Assembly (NCBI GenBank): GCA_022820995.1
Contig: JAJEEM010000058.1
Location: forward strand, 1 to 64,000
Direction of reading: 5' to 3'
DNA: 64,000 bases
Source of the DNA: Gemmatimonadota bacterium
GTDB lineage: Bacteria > Gemmatimonadota > Gemmatimonadetes > Palauibacterales > Palauibacteraceae
Shown: in pieces, positions 26,171 to 33,904 of the stretch
How positions within the stretch are numbered: position 1 is the stretch's first letter
How the letters are laid out: every line of letters starts with the position of its first letter
Made by a program: the position numbers and the translations under genes
Notes under the pieces: generated by a model
Database searches by the model: none
The model's input: the letters and a program-made list of their open reading frames with translations, nothing else
Told to the model about the DNA's origin: nothing

Positions 26171-27925
26171 GTGTCCCTTGAACCCGACCTCCTGCGCGCC
26201 GTTTCCTTCGACGCGGGATGGTCCCTCCTCGAACGCTTCTCGACGCTGGTGCGCGAGTCCGGGAGCGACGACGAGCACGTCGCGGCCGAGTACATCGCCG
26301 CCGAACTGGGCCGGATGGGCGTGCCGTTCGAGATGCACGAGCCCGATCTCTACCTCTCCCTCCCCCGCGAGTCCTCCGTGGAGTGGAGCGGCGGGTCGAT
26401 ACGGGCCAAGCCGCCGTCTTTTGCCGTGCCGACGGCGGAGGGCGGGCTCGAAGGGGAACTCGTCTTCGTTCCGGCCGCGGCCGCGACGGGGCAGCGAGAC
26501 CTGTTCGCGAAGCGGCTCGGCGACGACCTGCCCGACGTGGCCGGCAAGATCGTGCTCAGCGAGGGATTCGCGATGCCGGGCATGGTCTCCGCCTTCGAGG
26601 CGGCGGGGGCGGCGGGACAGGTCTTCATCAACCCGGGAGAGAACATCCACTGGGGGATCTGCACGTCGATCTGGGGCACGCCGACAACCCGCAACCTCGC
26701 CACGAAGCCCGGGACGCCCGTGGTCGCGGTCAACAACCCGGACGGAGAGCGGCTGAAGGAGGCGGTGGGCAAGACCGTCCGGCTGGAAGTCCGGCTGGAG
26801 GAGGGCTGGTACCCGTGCAAGCTTCCCGTGGCGCACATCGCCGGCGCGTCGGAGGAGTTCATGCTCGTGCACGGACACTACGACTCGTGGGATGTGGGGA
26901 TCGGCGACAACGCGGTGGGGGATGCGACGCTGCTGGAACTGGCCCGGATTTTCCACGCGGAGGCCGGGCGGCTGAAGCGCTCGCTGCGCATCGCGTGGTG
27001 GCCGGCGCATTCGACCGGGCGCTACGGCGGCTCCACCTGGTATGCCGACACGCACGCGCTGGAACTCCGCCGTCGCTGCGTGGGCGCGATCAACATCGAC
27101 TCGCCCGGCTGCTGGCACGCGACGGAGTACGACGACGTGATGTGGATGGCCGAGGCGGGGCCGCTGTGCGCGCGTGCGATCGCGGACGTCACGGGGAAGA
27201 CCGCGAAGCGCCTGCGGCCTCTGCGGGCGGGAGACTATTCCTTCAATCAGATCGGGCTCACCTCGTTCTACATGCTGCTCTCGAACATCCCGGCGGACGA
27301 GCGCGCGGCGCTCGGCTTCTATCCCACGGGCGGCTGCGGGGGCAACATCGCGTGGCACACCGAGGACGACGTCATGGCCGTCGCCGAACGGGAGAACCTC
27401 GAGCGCGACCTGGGCGTCTACGTCGCTTCGATCGCGCGCGTGCTCAACTCGCGCATCCTCCCGTACGACTTCCGCGAGACCGTCTCGGAACTGGCGGGGT
27501 TCGTCGACGGCTACGTGGAGGCGGCCGGGGCTCTGCTCGACCTCGGCGCGGTCCGCGCCGAGCTTGAAGCGCTGGGCGCCGCGCTGGACGATCTGTACGC
27601 CGCAGTCGGACCGGGTCGGCCGGATGCGGCGGCGGCCGGAGCCGTGAACGGGTTGTTCCTCGAGTTGTCGCGGATCCTGGTGCCGATCGGCTACGCGGAG
27701 GGAGGGCCGTTCGACCACGATCCGGCGTTGCCCAGGACGCCGATCCCGCGGCTGGCCCGGGCGGCCGAGTTGCGGGGCCTCGCGGAAGCCGGCTCCGACG
27801 TGCTGCCCTTCCTCGTGAACGAAGTGCGCCGCGAGGCGAACCACGTGGCGAACGGGTTCCACGAGGCGGCCCGGGCGGTGCGACGCGTGCTGGCGCAGTT
27901 GACGGCTTCGGCGCCCGCGGGCTGA
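26171..27925 (+). CDS. M28-like zinc peptidase with PA-type insert; glutamate pair missing
   Basis: GTG at 26171 has GGAGG nine bases upstream; 584 residues and no signal peptide. Residues about 95-215 resemble a PA (protease-associated) domain. The M28 core follows: His-Gly-His-Tyr-Asp at about 233, Gly-Asp-Asn-Ala at about 244, Asn-Ile-Asp-Ser-Pro near 305 and a final Trp-His-Thr-Glu-Asp-Asp near 395. Where M28 enzymes have the catalytic and metal-binding Glu-Glu, this protein has Trp-Pro-Ala-His-Ser-Thr-Gly-Arg-Tyr-Gly-Gly-Ser. A helical C-terminal domain (about 430-584) resembles the dimerisation domain of transferrin-receptor/PSMA relatives. It may be an altered or inactive peptidase. 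Confidence 0.78.
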   Translation: MSLEPDLLRAVSFDAGWSLLERFSTLVRESGSDDEHVAAEYIAAELGRMGVPFEMHEPDLYLSLPRESSVEWSGGSIRAKPPSFAVPTAEGGLEGELVFVPAAAATGQRDLFAKRLGDDLPDVAGKIVLSEGFAMPGMVSAFEAAGAAGQVFINPGENIHWGICTSIWGTPTTRNLATKPGTPVVAVNNPDGERLKEAVGKTVRLEVRLEEGWYPCKLPVAHIAGASEEFMLVHGHYDSWDVGIGDNAVGDATLLELARIFHAEAGRLKRSLRIAWWPAHSTGRYGGSTWYADTHALELRRRCVGAINIDSPGCWHATEYDDVMWMAEAGPLCARAIADVTGKTAKRLRPLRAGDYSFNQIGLTSFYMLLSNIPADERAALGFYPTGGCGGNIAWHTEDDVMAVAERENLERDLGVYVASIARVLNSRILPYDFRETVSELAGFVDGYVEAAGALLDLGAVRAELEALGAALDDLYAAVGPGRPDAAAAGAVNGLFLELSRILVPIGYAEGGPFDHDPALPRTPIPRLARAAELRGLAEAGSDVLPFLVNEVRREANHVANGFHEAARAVRRVLAQLTASAPAG

Positions 27926-27930
27926 CTCAG

Positions 27931-28638
27931 GTGCGACGCACGCGAGGGGAACCGGGGCGTGCGTCCGCGCTGGCGGGCCTGGCGCTGTCTGCGGCGCTGG
28001 CGGGCCTGTCCGTGGCGGCGCCGGCGGCGGCGCAGACGACGGACACGGTGTTCGTCCGGCTGGATGCCGACGGCGCGGCCCACGTTCGACAGGGTCTCCT
28101 GCCGGAGGACGGCGCGGTTCGAGCCTTCGCCATCCGGATCGAGCACCAGACGCTTTCGCTGGCGGAGATGGAGCGGGGCGGAGCGCCGCTGCCCGTCGCC
28201 GATGCCGCGCTGACCGCGGTCGACGGGGCGTACCGCATCGACGTGGCCTCCGATGCGCCGGTCGTCGTGTCCTACACCGTCCGGAATCCGGTGCGCGGCC
28301 GGCTGGACCGGGTTCCCTTCTTCGTGGCCGGCCGGGAGGCCGAGGAGACCGTCGTCCAGGACGTCACGGCGCCGTGGCTGATCCGGCTGGAAGGGGATCC
28401 GGACGTGCTCGACGCGCTGGACCTGTCGACAAGTCTGCCGCGCTTCGTCCGGGCCGGCGATGACGTCGTGACGGCCACGTTGTCGAGCGTGCCGGGGATG
28501 CTCCGGCTGTCCCGCGGCGGCGCGCTCTCGTTCGCGCGCATCGCCGACTTCGCCGTCCTTGCGCTGCTGCTGACCGGCGCGATCTGGACGTGGCGGAACG
28601 CGCGCGTCCGGCGCGGCGGCGGGGGGACCGCCCCATGA
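27931..28638 (+). CDS. Exported, C-terminally membrane-anchored protein of unknown function
   Basis: The product has 235 residues from GTG at 27931, five bases after the peptidase stop. It has a signal peptide (to about residue 35, Ala-Ala-Ala-Gln), an exported beta-rich domain with many Asp, Arg and Val residues, and one membrane helix at about 203-222 followed by an Arg/Gly-rich cytoplasmic tail. No family recognised. It overlaps by ATGA the small membrane protein gene, which overlaps the symporter gene, so it is probably made with, and may bind to, the transporter. It could be a substrate-capture subunit. Confidence 0.65.
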   Translation: MRRTRGEPGRASALAGLALSAALAGLSVAAPAAAQTTDTVFVRLDADGAAHVRQGLLPEDGAVRAFAIRIEHQTLSLAEMERGGAPLPVADAALTAVDGAYRIDVASDAPVVVSYTVRNPVRGRLDRVPFFVAGREAEETVVQDVTAPWLIRLEGDPDVLDALDLSTSLPRFVRAGDDVVTATLSSVPGMLRLSRGGALSFARIADFAVLALLLTGAIWTWRNARVRRGGGGTAP

Positions 28639-28859
28639 CGCCGCTGACGATCCTCCTGATCGCGGCGGGCTTCTTCGCGCTCGGCATCACGGTGATCCTC
28701 CTCTTCCGGAAGACCATCCGCGCCGACGACGAACTGGACCGCCGCTGGGCCGAGGTCGTCGCACGGCGCTCCCGGCGCGGAGCTGCGCCCTCCGGGCCCT
28801 CCGCACGCGCGGAGATCGCGGAACCCGACGGGGCCGAGCCACCCGGTGGGCGGACATGA
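28635..28859 (+). CDS. Small single-helix membrane protein coupled to SSS symporter
   Basis: The protein has 74 residues from ATG at 28635 (overlapping the previous stop, ATGA) and overlaps the symporter ATG at 28856-28859. One membrane helix spans about residues 4-24, followed by a charged cytoplasmic region with Asp-Asp-Glu-Leu-Asp-Arg-Arg-Trp and a Ser/Gly/Pro-rich end. Small membrane partners are known for other sodium:solute symporters (the YjcH-ActP and YhdT-PanF type), but this one is not recognisably of those families. Confidence 0.65.
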   Translation: MTPLTILLIAAGFFALGITVILLFRKTIRADDELDRRWAEVVARRSRRGAAPSGPSARAEIAEPDGAEPPGGRT

Positions 28860-30304
28860 GCGACGTCTTCTTCGTCGTCCTCGGCGTGTACGTGGCCATC
28901 ATCATGGGCATCGCGATCTGGAGCTACTTCCGGACCGAGACCGAAGTCGACTTCCTCGCCGCCGGCCGGTCGATCGGCCCCATCGTCGGCGGCGCCGTCC
29001 TCGCCGCCACGCAGATCTCCGCCGGCACCTTCGTCGGCACGGCCGGCCGCCACTACCTGGCCGGCGTCTCCTGGGTCTTCCCGTGGCTCGGCCTGTGGAC
29101 GGGGTGGCTCGTCTGCGCCTTCTTCGTCGCCCCGAAGCTGCGGCGGCTCGGCGCGCTCACCGTCCCCGACTACATCTCCGCCCGCTACGGCAGCCCGAAG
29201 GCCGGCGCCCTCGCGGGCGTCCTCATCGTCGTCGCCTACACGATCTATCTCGTGGCTCAGTTCCAGGCGGGCGGCGAGATCGCGGAGGTCGTGTTCGGGA
29301 TCCGCCCGCTCACGGCGATGCTCATCATCGTCGCCTCGACCGCGCTATACACGCTTCTCGGCGGCGTCCGGTCCAGCTCCTACATCGATTTCCTGCAGAC
29401 GCTGATCATGGTCGCGGCGCTCATCGTCGCGGTGCCCGTCCTCCTCAACCAGGTGGGCGGCGGCAGTCCGGTGGCGGCGGTCGAGCGGTCGCTCGACTTC
29501 CTCGACACGCTCGACGACCGTCTCGTGGGCTGGTACTACTCGCCGCGCGAACTCCTCGCCTTCGCGATCGCGTTCGGACTTTCCATCGCGGCGGCGCCGT
29601 ACGAACTCACCCGCTTCTACTCGATGCGGGACGAGCGCACGGTGCGAAAGGCGATCTTCGTGGCGATCGGCTTCCAGGTCGTGATCGCGACGAGCATCAT
29701 GTCCATCGGCATGCTCATGCGGGTGCTGTTCCCGAACCTCCCCTCACAGGATCAGGCCACCGCCACCATGGCGCTGCACGTCCTGCCGCCCGTGGTCGGC
29801 GCGCTGCTGCTCGTCGCCATGCTGTCGGCGATCATGTCGACCGTGAACTCGATCCTCCTCGTCACCGGTGCGGGCGTCGCCCACGACCTGTACGGGAAGT
29901 TCATCCGGCCCGACGCGAGCCAGAAGCACCTCGTGAACGCGAACCGGGTGGCGATCGTCGTCCTCTCTCTCATCCCCCTCTTCTTCGCGCTGCAGAAGCT
30001 GGGGGATGTGCAGGGCATCGTCCTCGAGCAGGCGAAGTTCATCGCCTCCTTCTTCTTCGTCCCCATCGTCATCGGCCTCAACTGGCGACGGGGCACGGCG
30101 AAGGGCGCGGTCGCCTCCATGATCGGGGGGTTCCTCGCCTGCCTCGTGTGGACGCTATGGTTCCAGGAACACTATTTCCCTCTCTACGGGATAGATTCCG
30201 TCGAACTGGGCGTGGGTGCGAGCCTCATCCTCTTCATCATGGTTTCGCTGATGACGAAACCGAATCCGGGCCAGACGCTGGAGCCGTTCTTCGGGGACAA
30301 GTGA
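28856..30304 (+). CDS. Sodium:solute symporter (SSS/SLC5 family)
   Basis: The product has 482 residues and 13 predicted helices. It begins directly at helix 1; Ala-Thr-Gln-Ile-Ser-Ala-Gly-Thr-Phe-Val-Gly-Thr at about 49-60 is the unwound helix of the sodium site, and Ser-Ala-Ile-Met-Ser-Thr-Val-Asn-Ser near 324 matches the conserved helix 8/9 motif. Family substrates include proline, pantothenate, sugars and carboxylates. The coupled upstream genes (small membrane protein, anchored exported protein) and the downstream cyclase suggest uptake of a product of the nearby hydrolases. Confidence 0.9.
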   Translation: MSDVFFVVLGVYVAIIMGIAIWSYFRTETEVDFLAAGRSIGPIVGGAVLAATQISAGTFVGTAGRHYLAGVSWVFPWLGLWTGWLVCAFFVAPKLRRLGALTVPDYISARYGSPKAGALAGVLIVVAYTIYLVAQFQAGGEIAEVVFGIRPLTAMLIIVASTALYTLLGGVRSSSYIDFLQTLIMVAALIVAVPVLLNQVGGGSPVAAVERSLDFLDTLDDRLVGWYYSPRELLAFAIAFGLSIAAAPYELTRFYSMRDERTVRKAIFVAIGFQVVIATSIMSIGMLMRVLFPNLPSQDQATATMALHVLPPVVGALLLVAMLSAIMSTVNSILLVTGAGVAHDLYGKFIRPDASQKHLVNANRVAIVVLSLIPLFFALQKLGDVQGIVLEQAKFIASFFFVPIVIGLNWRRGTAKGAVASMIGGFLACLVWTLWFQEHYFPLYGIDSVELGVGASLILFIMVSLMTKPNPGQTLEPFFGDK

Positions 30305-30356
30305 CCGGCGGACCGCAGCCTCGCCCGCGGGTCGACCAACGACAGGGAGACTTCGA

Positions 30357-31136
30357 ATGTCGGACGTACTGAACCGCCTCGTGGAGGCGCTGAACGATGG
30401 CACGGTCCGGGTGGTCGATCTCACGATCCCTCTCGGGCCCGATACCGTCGTCATCGACCTCCCTCCCATGTTCGCGCCGTCGAAGGGGGTGACGATCGAG
30501 CGGATCTCGAGGTATGACGACGACGGGCCGGCCTGGTACTGGAACAACCTCACGCTCGGCGAGCACACCGGGACGCACTTCGACGCCCCGATTCACTGGG
30601 TGACGGGGAAGGACGTGCCCGACGGGACGACGGACACCATCCCGCCGCGGAAGTTCGTCGGCCCCGCGTGCGTCATCGACGTGGAGGCGGAAGTGAACGC
30701 GGACCCGGACTTCCTGCTCACTCCCGCCGGGCTCGAGGCGTGGGAGGCGGAGCACGGACGCGTGCCCGAGGGCGCCTGGGTCTTCCTGCGCACCGGGTGG
30801 AGCCGGAGGGAAGGGAAGGAGGCGTTTCTCAACGTGTCGGACGATGGCCCGCACTCGCCGGGCTTTCACCAGGAGACTTCGGCCCTGCTGGCCCATGACC
30901 GCGCGGTGCTCGGGGTCGGAGTGGAGACGGTCGGCACCGACGCGGGCCAGGCGGGAGGGTTCGATCCGCCGTTCCCGAACCACGGGATCATGCACGGGGC
31001 GGGGAGGTTCGGCCTCGCGAGCCTGTGCAACCTCGACCGGCTGCCCCCGACGGGCGCCATCGCGATCGCCGCGCCGCTCAAGATCGTGGGCGGAAGCGGG
31101 AGCCCGCTGCGCGTGATCGCGCTGGCTCCGGCGTAA
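30357..31136 (+). CDS. Cyclase-family metal hydrolase (kynurenine-formamidase-like)
   Basis: GGGAGA lies seven bases before the ATG. The 259-residue product has the cyclase signature Gly-Glu-His-Thr-Gly-Thr-His-Phe-Asp-Ala-Pro-Ile-His at about 63-75, which binds two divalent metals, and a later Gly-Val-Glu-Thr-x-Gly-Thr-Asp-Ala-Gly-Gln substrate loop. Family members open formamides, lactams and similar bonds (kynurenine formamidase, isatin hydrolase, some lactonases). Position after a symporter suggests it acts on the imported compound. The substrate is not predictable. Confidence 0.83.
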   Translation: MSDVLNRLVEALNDGTVRVVDLTIPLGPDTVVIDLPPMFAPSKGVTIERISRYDDDGPAWYWNNLTLGEHTGTHFDAPIHWVTGKDVPDGTTDTIPPRKFVGPACVIDVEAEVNADPDFLLTPAGLEAWEAEHGRVPEGAWVFLRTGWSRREGKEAFLNVSDDGPHSPGFHQETSALLAHDRAVLGVGVETVGTDAGQAGGFDPPFPNHGIMHGAGRFGLASLCNLDRLPPTGAIAIAAPLKIVGGSGSPLRVIALAPA

Positions 31137-31157
31137 CGGGCGGGGGAGGAAACCGCG

Positions 31158-32021
31158 ATGGACGCCGAGCGGCGGCGGTCCGCGTATGGAGAACTCCTGA
31201 CCGCGCTGGACGAAGCGATCTTCTGGCTGGCGCGCGTGCCCGCCGCCCCCCATGACTCCGGCGCCGAGCGGCAGGGGACGTTTCGGCTCGGAGAGGCGGG
31301 CGGGATCGCCTTCTCGGCCCACTTCCCGGGCATGGACTCGGAGGCACTGTTCGACGATATCTCCGATGCGGTCGAGACGGACGACCTGGACGCGGTGCGC
31401 CGGGTCCGAAGCGTCGTCGAATCGAGGCTGCGGTCGGAGGACGACGGGGCCGCGGACGAGGAGACGGAGGGCGACGGCGGGGATCCGGACGGTTCGGCGC
31501 CGACGGCGGGGGATGCGTTCGACTGGGACGCCGGCTACCTGCAGATCCTCGGCGTCCTGAACGAAACGCGGCGTGCCCGGGACGACGGAGACGCGCACCG
31601 GTACTGGATCATGGCGGGTTTCCTGGCCGGCCTCCTGCATTGGGACGAGCGACCCGGCGACCACGAGCCGGGAGAGCTCCACGACACCGTGATTTCCGCC
31701 ACCAGCGACGGCTGGGGGGAAAACCTGTGGCAGGAGTGGGAGGCGCTCCGCGACGAGTGGCTGGCCCGCCACGCGCCGGAGGCGCCGGAGGATCCGGAAC
31801 TCCTCTTCAGCTGGATGGGGCTCCGCCTCGCCGCCGCCGACGTGGTGACCGACTCGCTCTCTTCCCGCGGCGCCCGGCGGCCGGGCGACGAAGAGTCCGA
31901 CCCGGAGTCCGAAGAGGTCTGCTTCCTCCGGTGCGAACGCTCGACGTGGCGCGCGCAGCACTTCGGCCGGAGACTCGCCGACCCTCGCGCCGAAGGAGGC
32001 GGTCTGGCCATCGACGGATGA
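31158..32021 (+). CDS. Acidic cytoplasmic protein of unknown function
   Basis: The product has 287 residues with a good ribosome site (GGGGGAGG) and no signal or membrane segment. Residues about 90-125 are a low-complexity Asp/Glu/Gly linker between a helical N-terminal part and a Trp-rich helical C-terminal part, and another acidic Asp-Glu-Glu-Ser stretch precedes the end, which has two Cys (Cys-Phe-Leu-Arg-Cys). No family recognised. It is in the same directional run as the symporter and cyclase genes, 21 bases after the cyclase stop. Confidence 0.6.
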   Translation: MDAERRRSAYGELLTALDEAIFWLARVPAAPHDSGAERQGTFRLGEAGGIAFSAHFPGMDSEALFDDISDAVETDDLDAVRRVRSVVESRLRSEDDGAADEETEGDGGDPDGSAPTAGDAFDWDAGYLQILGVLNETRRARDDGDAHRYWIMAGFLAGLLHWDERPGDHEPGELHDTVISATSDGWGENLWQEWEALRDEWLARHAPEAPEDPELLFSWMGLRLAAADVVTDSLSSRGARRPGDEESDPESEEVCFLRCERSTWRAQHFGRRLADPRAEGGGLAIDG

Positions 32022-32081
32022 GCGGTCAAGGTTGAAAGATCGGCCCGGCCGGGTCACGTACTCCAACGCGAGGAGCCTCCA

Positions 32082-32423
32082 GTGGCGAACAACGGAAACG
32101 CAGGCAAGGCCGTCAAGGCGGCGTCGATTCTGCTCGCGCTGCTCTTCCTCCTGAACGGCGGGATGAAGGTCGCCGGGATGATGGTCGACCAGTTCGCGCT
32201 ATGGGGCTACCCGGCTTGGTTCCAATACCTGATCGGCGTCGTGGAAGCGCTGGCGGGAGTCGGATTCCTGCTCGGCAGGACCCGATTCATGGCGGCTGTC
32301 GTCGTGATTCCGATCATGTTGGGCGCGATCTACACCCTCGTGAGGGCGGGCACTGTGCCCCAGGCTGTGCTGCCGGCCATCGCGCTGCTCCTCGCTCTCT
32401 TCGTCGCGAAGAAGTCGCGGTAG
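32082..32423 (+). CDS. DoxX-like small membrane protein
   Basis: The product has 113 residues from GTG at 32082 and four membrane helices covering almost the whole chain, with the Gly-Gly-Met-Lys-Val-Ala-Gly segment after helix 1 and Phe-Leu-Leu-Gly-Arg-Thr-Arg after helix 2. This pattern is typical of DoxX/DoxD-like proteins, whose roles vary and include redox and thiosulfate-related functions. It is the last gene of the run and converges on a propeller gene, with a palindrome between them. Confidence 0.75.
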   Translation: MANNGNAGKAVKAASILLALLFLLNGGMKVAGMMVDQFALWGYPAWFQYLIGVVEALAGVGFLLGRTRFMAAVVVIPIMLGAIYTLVRAGTVPQAVLPAIALLLALFVAKKSR

Positions 32424-32460
32424 CGGCCCGACCGCAGCCCCCGGCTCCGGCCCGGCCGGA

Positions 32461-32476
32461 CGTTCCCGCGGGAACG
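32461..32476. terminator. Perfect 16-base palindrome between convergent genes
   Basis: CGTTCCCGCGGGAACG lies 12 bases beyond the stop codon of the propeller gene at 32489 and 37 beyond the DoxX-like stop. As RNA it could form a 6-base stem with a 4-base loop on either strand. The same core recurs at 33863-33882 behind the paralogous gene, so it is probably a duplicated 3'-end element. Confidence 0.5.
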
Positions 32477-32488
32477 CGTCCGCGCGGC

Positions 32489-33805
32489 TCAGGGCGTGTC
32501 GACGGTCTCCAGCGCCTGGTCTCCGGCGAGCCGAACCACAACGACGCGCTGGATGTCGAGTTCGTCGCGCTCGACGTAGGCGAGCAGGCCATCCGGACCG
32601 AAGGCTCTGGGAATTCTCAGGCCGCCCGGCGCGAGGGAGCCGAAGTACCGCCCATCGGCGCTCAGGATGTCGATCGGCCCGGTCTCGCCGGGAACAGCGG
32701 TGCGCTGCACCCAGATGCGGTCGCTCCAGTCCACCGCCAGATTCCTGATCACCGGCATCTCCTCCGGGAACATCAGGTCCTCGATCTGGTCCTCCTGCAT
32801 CCTCCGCATGGCGTCCCGCATCGCCTCCGAATCCATGGGGTTCCCGCGGCCGGCCGCGCCGCTGGCCGCCGTGATGCTCAGCATCATGACGCCGCCGCCT
32901 CCACCGCCTCCGCCGGACTCCAGGCTCTCGAGCCGGCGCTCGCGTTCGGCCGCCTCGATCGCGGGCGTCACGGCCACCGGCGGCACCGGGCGCTCGAGGG
33001 TCGACCCGATGGCCCCCGCCGCATCCAGCAGCTTGACGCGGTAGCCGATCGAGTCGGCGAGCGCGACGCGGCCGTCACGGAGCACGCCGAGCGCCAGCGG
33101 CAGCGGGAAGGCCTCTCCCGATTCCATCTGTATCCGGATGTTCCCGGCCGCCGCTTCATCGGTTCGCGTTTCGCGCCGGGGGGGCGCCCAGGCCTCATGG
33201 AACGGGTCCGTGCTTCCGTCGAGCCGGAAGCGGTGGATCGGACGGCCCTCCTCACGGTCGATGCCCCCTTCCGGCGAGAAACTCACGCGGCGCACCGGTG
33301 CGATGAGGCTGTGGTCGGGCATGGCGCGGAGTCGCCCTGAGGGCATGGCGCCCTCGGGGTCGATCCGGACGTCCTCGATGAACTCTCCCTCGCGGTTGAA
33401 GAGCGCAATTCCCCGGTTTCCGAAGTCGCGCACGCCGATCCGGCCGTCACGAAGTACGATGAGGCTGCTCGGACGCTGGAGTTCGCCGGGCCCTTCTCCC
33501 TCGTTGGAGATGGTGCGGACGAACTCTCCCGCGGGGTCGATGACGACGACGTGCCCGGCGTCGCCGTCGAGGATGAACAGGGTCCCATCCGCATCGAATC
33601 CGACATCCGCTACCCGGCCGAACATCTCCCATTCGGCCCCGTCGAGAACTCCCACGGTGTAGAGGGTGTCCGTCGCGGGCGAGATGGTGACGTCGGGACT
33701 GTCGAGTCCCCGAGCGGCGGGTCCGCCGCCTCCGCCGCATGCCGCGGGCGACAGGACGACGGAAGCGAGTACGGCCCGGGCGGCGTAGCCAGGCGAGCGG
33801 CGCAT
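32489..33805 (-). CDS. 6-bladed beta-propeller exported protein, copy A
   Basis: ATG at 33805 has GGAG nine bases upstream and starts a signal sequence with a Cys after Pro-Ala-Ala (about residue 24), probably a lipoprotein; 438 residues. NHL-like blades show Asp-Ala-Asp-Gly-Thr-Leu-Phe-Ile-Leu-Asp, Gly-Glu-Gly-Pro-Gly-Glu-Leu and Leu-Arg-Asp-Gly-Arg repeats. A loop of eight Gly near residue 300 sits before the highly conserved last third. It is a close paralogue of the next gene upstream (33905-35254). Function unknown; surface binding or scaffolding is likely. An A/T-rich patch at 33846-33861 probably holds its promoter. Confidence 0.75.
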   Translation of the reverse strand: MRRSPGYAARAVLASVVLSPAACGGGGGPAARGLDSPDVTISPATDTLYTVGVLDGAEWEMFGRVADVGFDADGTLFILDGDAGHVVVIDPAGEFVRTISNEGEGPGELQRPSSLIVLRDGRIGVRDFGNRGIALFNREGEFIEDVRIDPEGAMPSGRLRAMPDHSLIAPVRRVSFSPEGGIDREEGRPIHRFRLDGSTDPFHEAWAPPRRETRTDEAAAGNIRIQMESGEAFPLPLALGVLRDGRVALADSIGYRVKLLDAAGAIGSTLERPVPPVAVTPAIEAAERERRLESLESGGGGGGGGVMMLSITAASGAAGRGNPMDSEAMRDAMRRMQEDQIEDLMFPEEMPVIRNLAVDWSDRIWVQRTAVPGETGPIDILSADGRYFGSLAPGGLRIPRAFGPDGLLAYVERDELDIQRVVVVRLAGDQALETVDTP

Positions 33806-33845
33806 CGGTTGTTCTCCTTCGCGAGAGTGCACACCGGCGTGCGAC

Positions 33846-33861
33846 TATGAATATAGTTTAT
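33846..33861 (-). promoter_or_regulatory. Probable promoter for propeller copy A
   Basis: This is an A/T-rich stretch (containing TATATT on the minus strand) in very GC-rich DNA, 40-55 bases before the ATG at 33805, and so a likely -10 region. The -35 position would fall in the neighbouring palindrome at 33863-33882. Confidence 0.4.
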
Positions 33862-33862
33862 G

Positions 33863-33882
33863 GCCGTTCCCGCGGGAACGGC
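33863..33882. terminator. Perfect 20-base palindrome between tandem propeller genes
   Basis: Its 16-base core is identical to the palindrome at 32461-32476, extended by two bases on each side. It starts 22 bases after the stop of propeller copy B and just upstream of the putative promoter of copy A. It may act as terminator for B, operator for A, or both. Confidence 0.5.
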
Positions 33883-33904
33883 ACGGCGCGGTTTCCGCCC
33901 GGAA

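Noticed and set aside
26144-27862. Open frame of about 570 codons antisense to the M28-like gene
   Set aside because: Arg-rich shadow; the + strand has complete zinc-site motifs and a good ribosome site.
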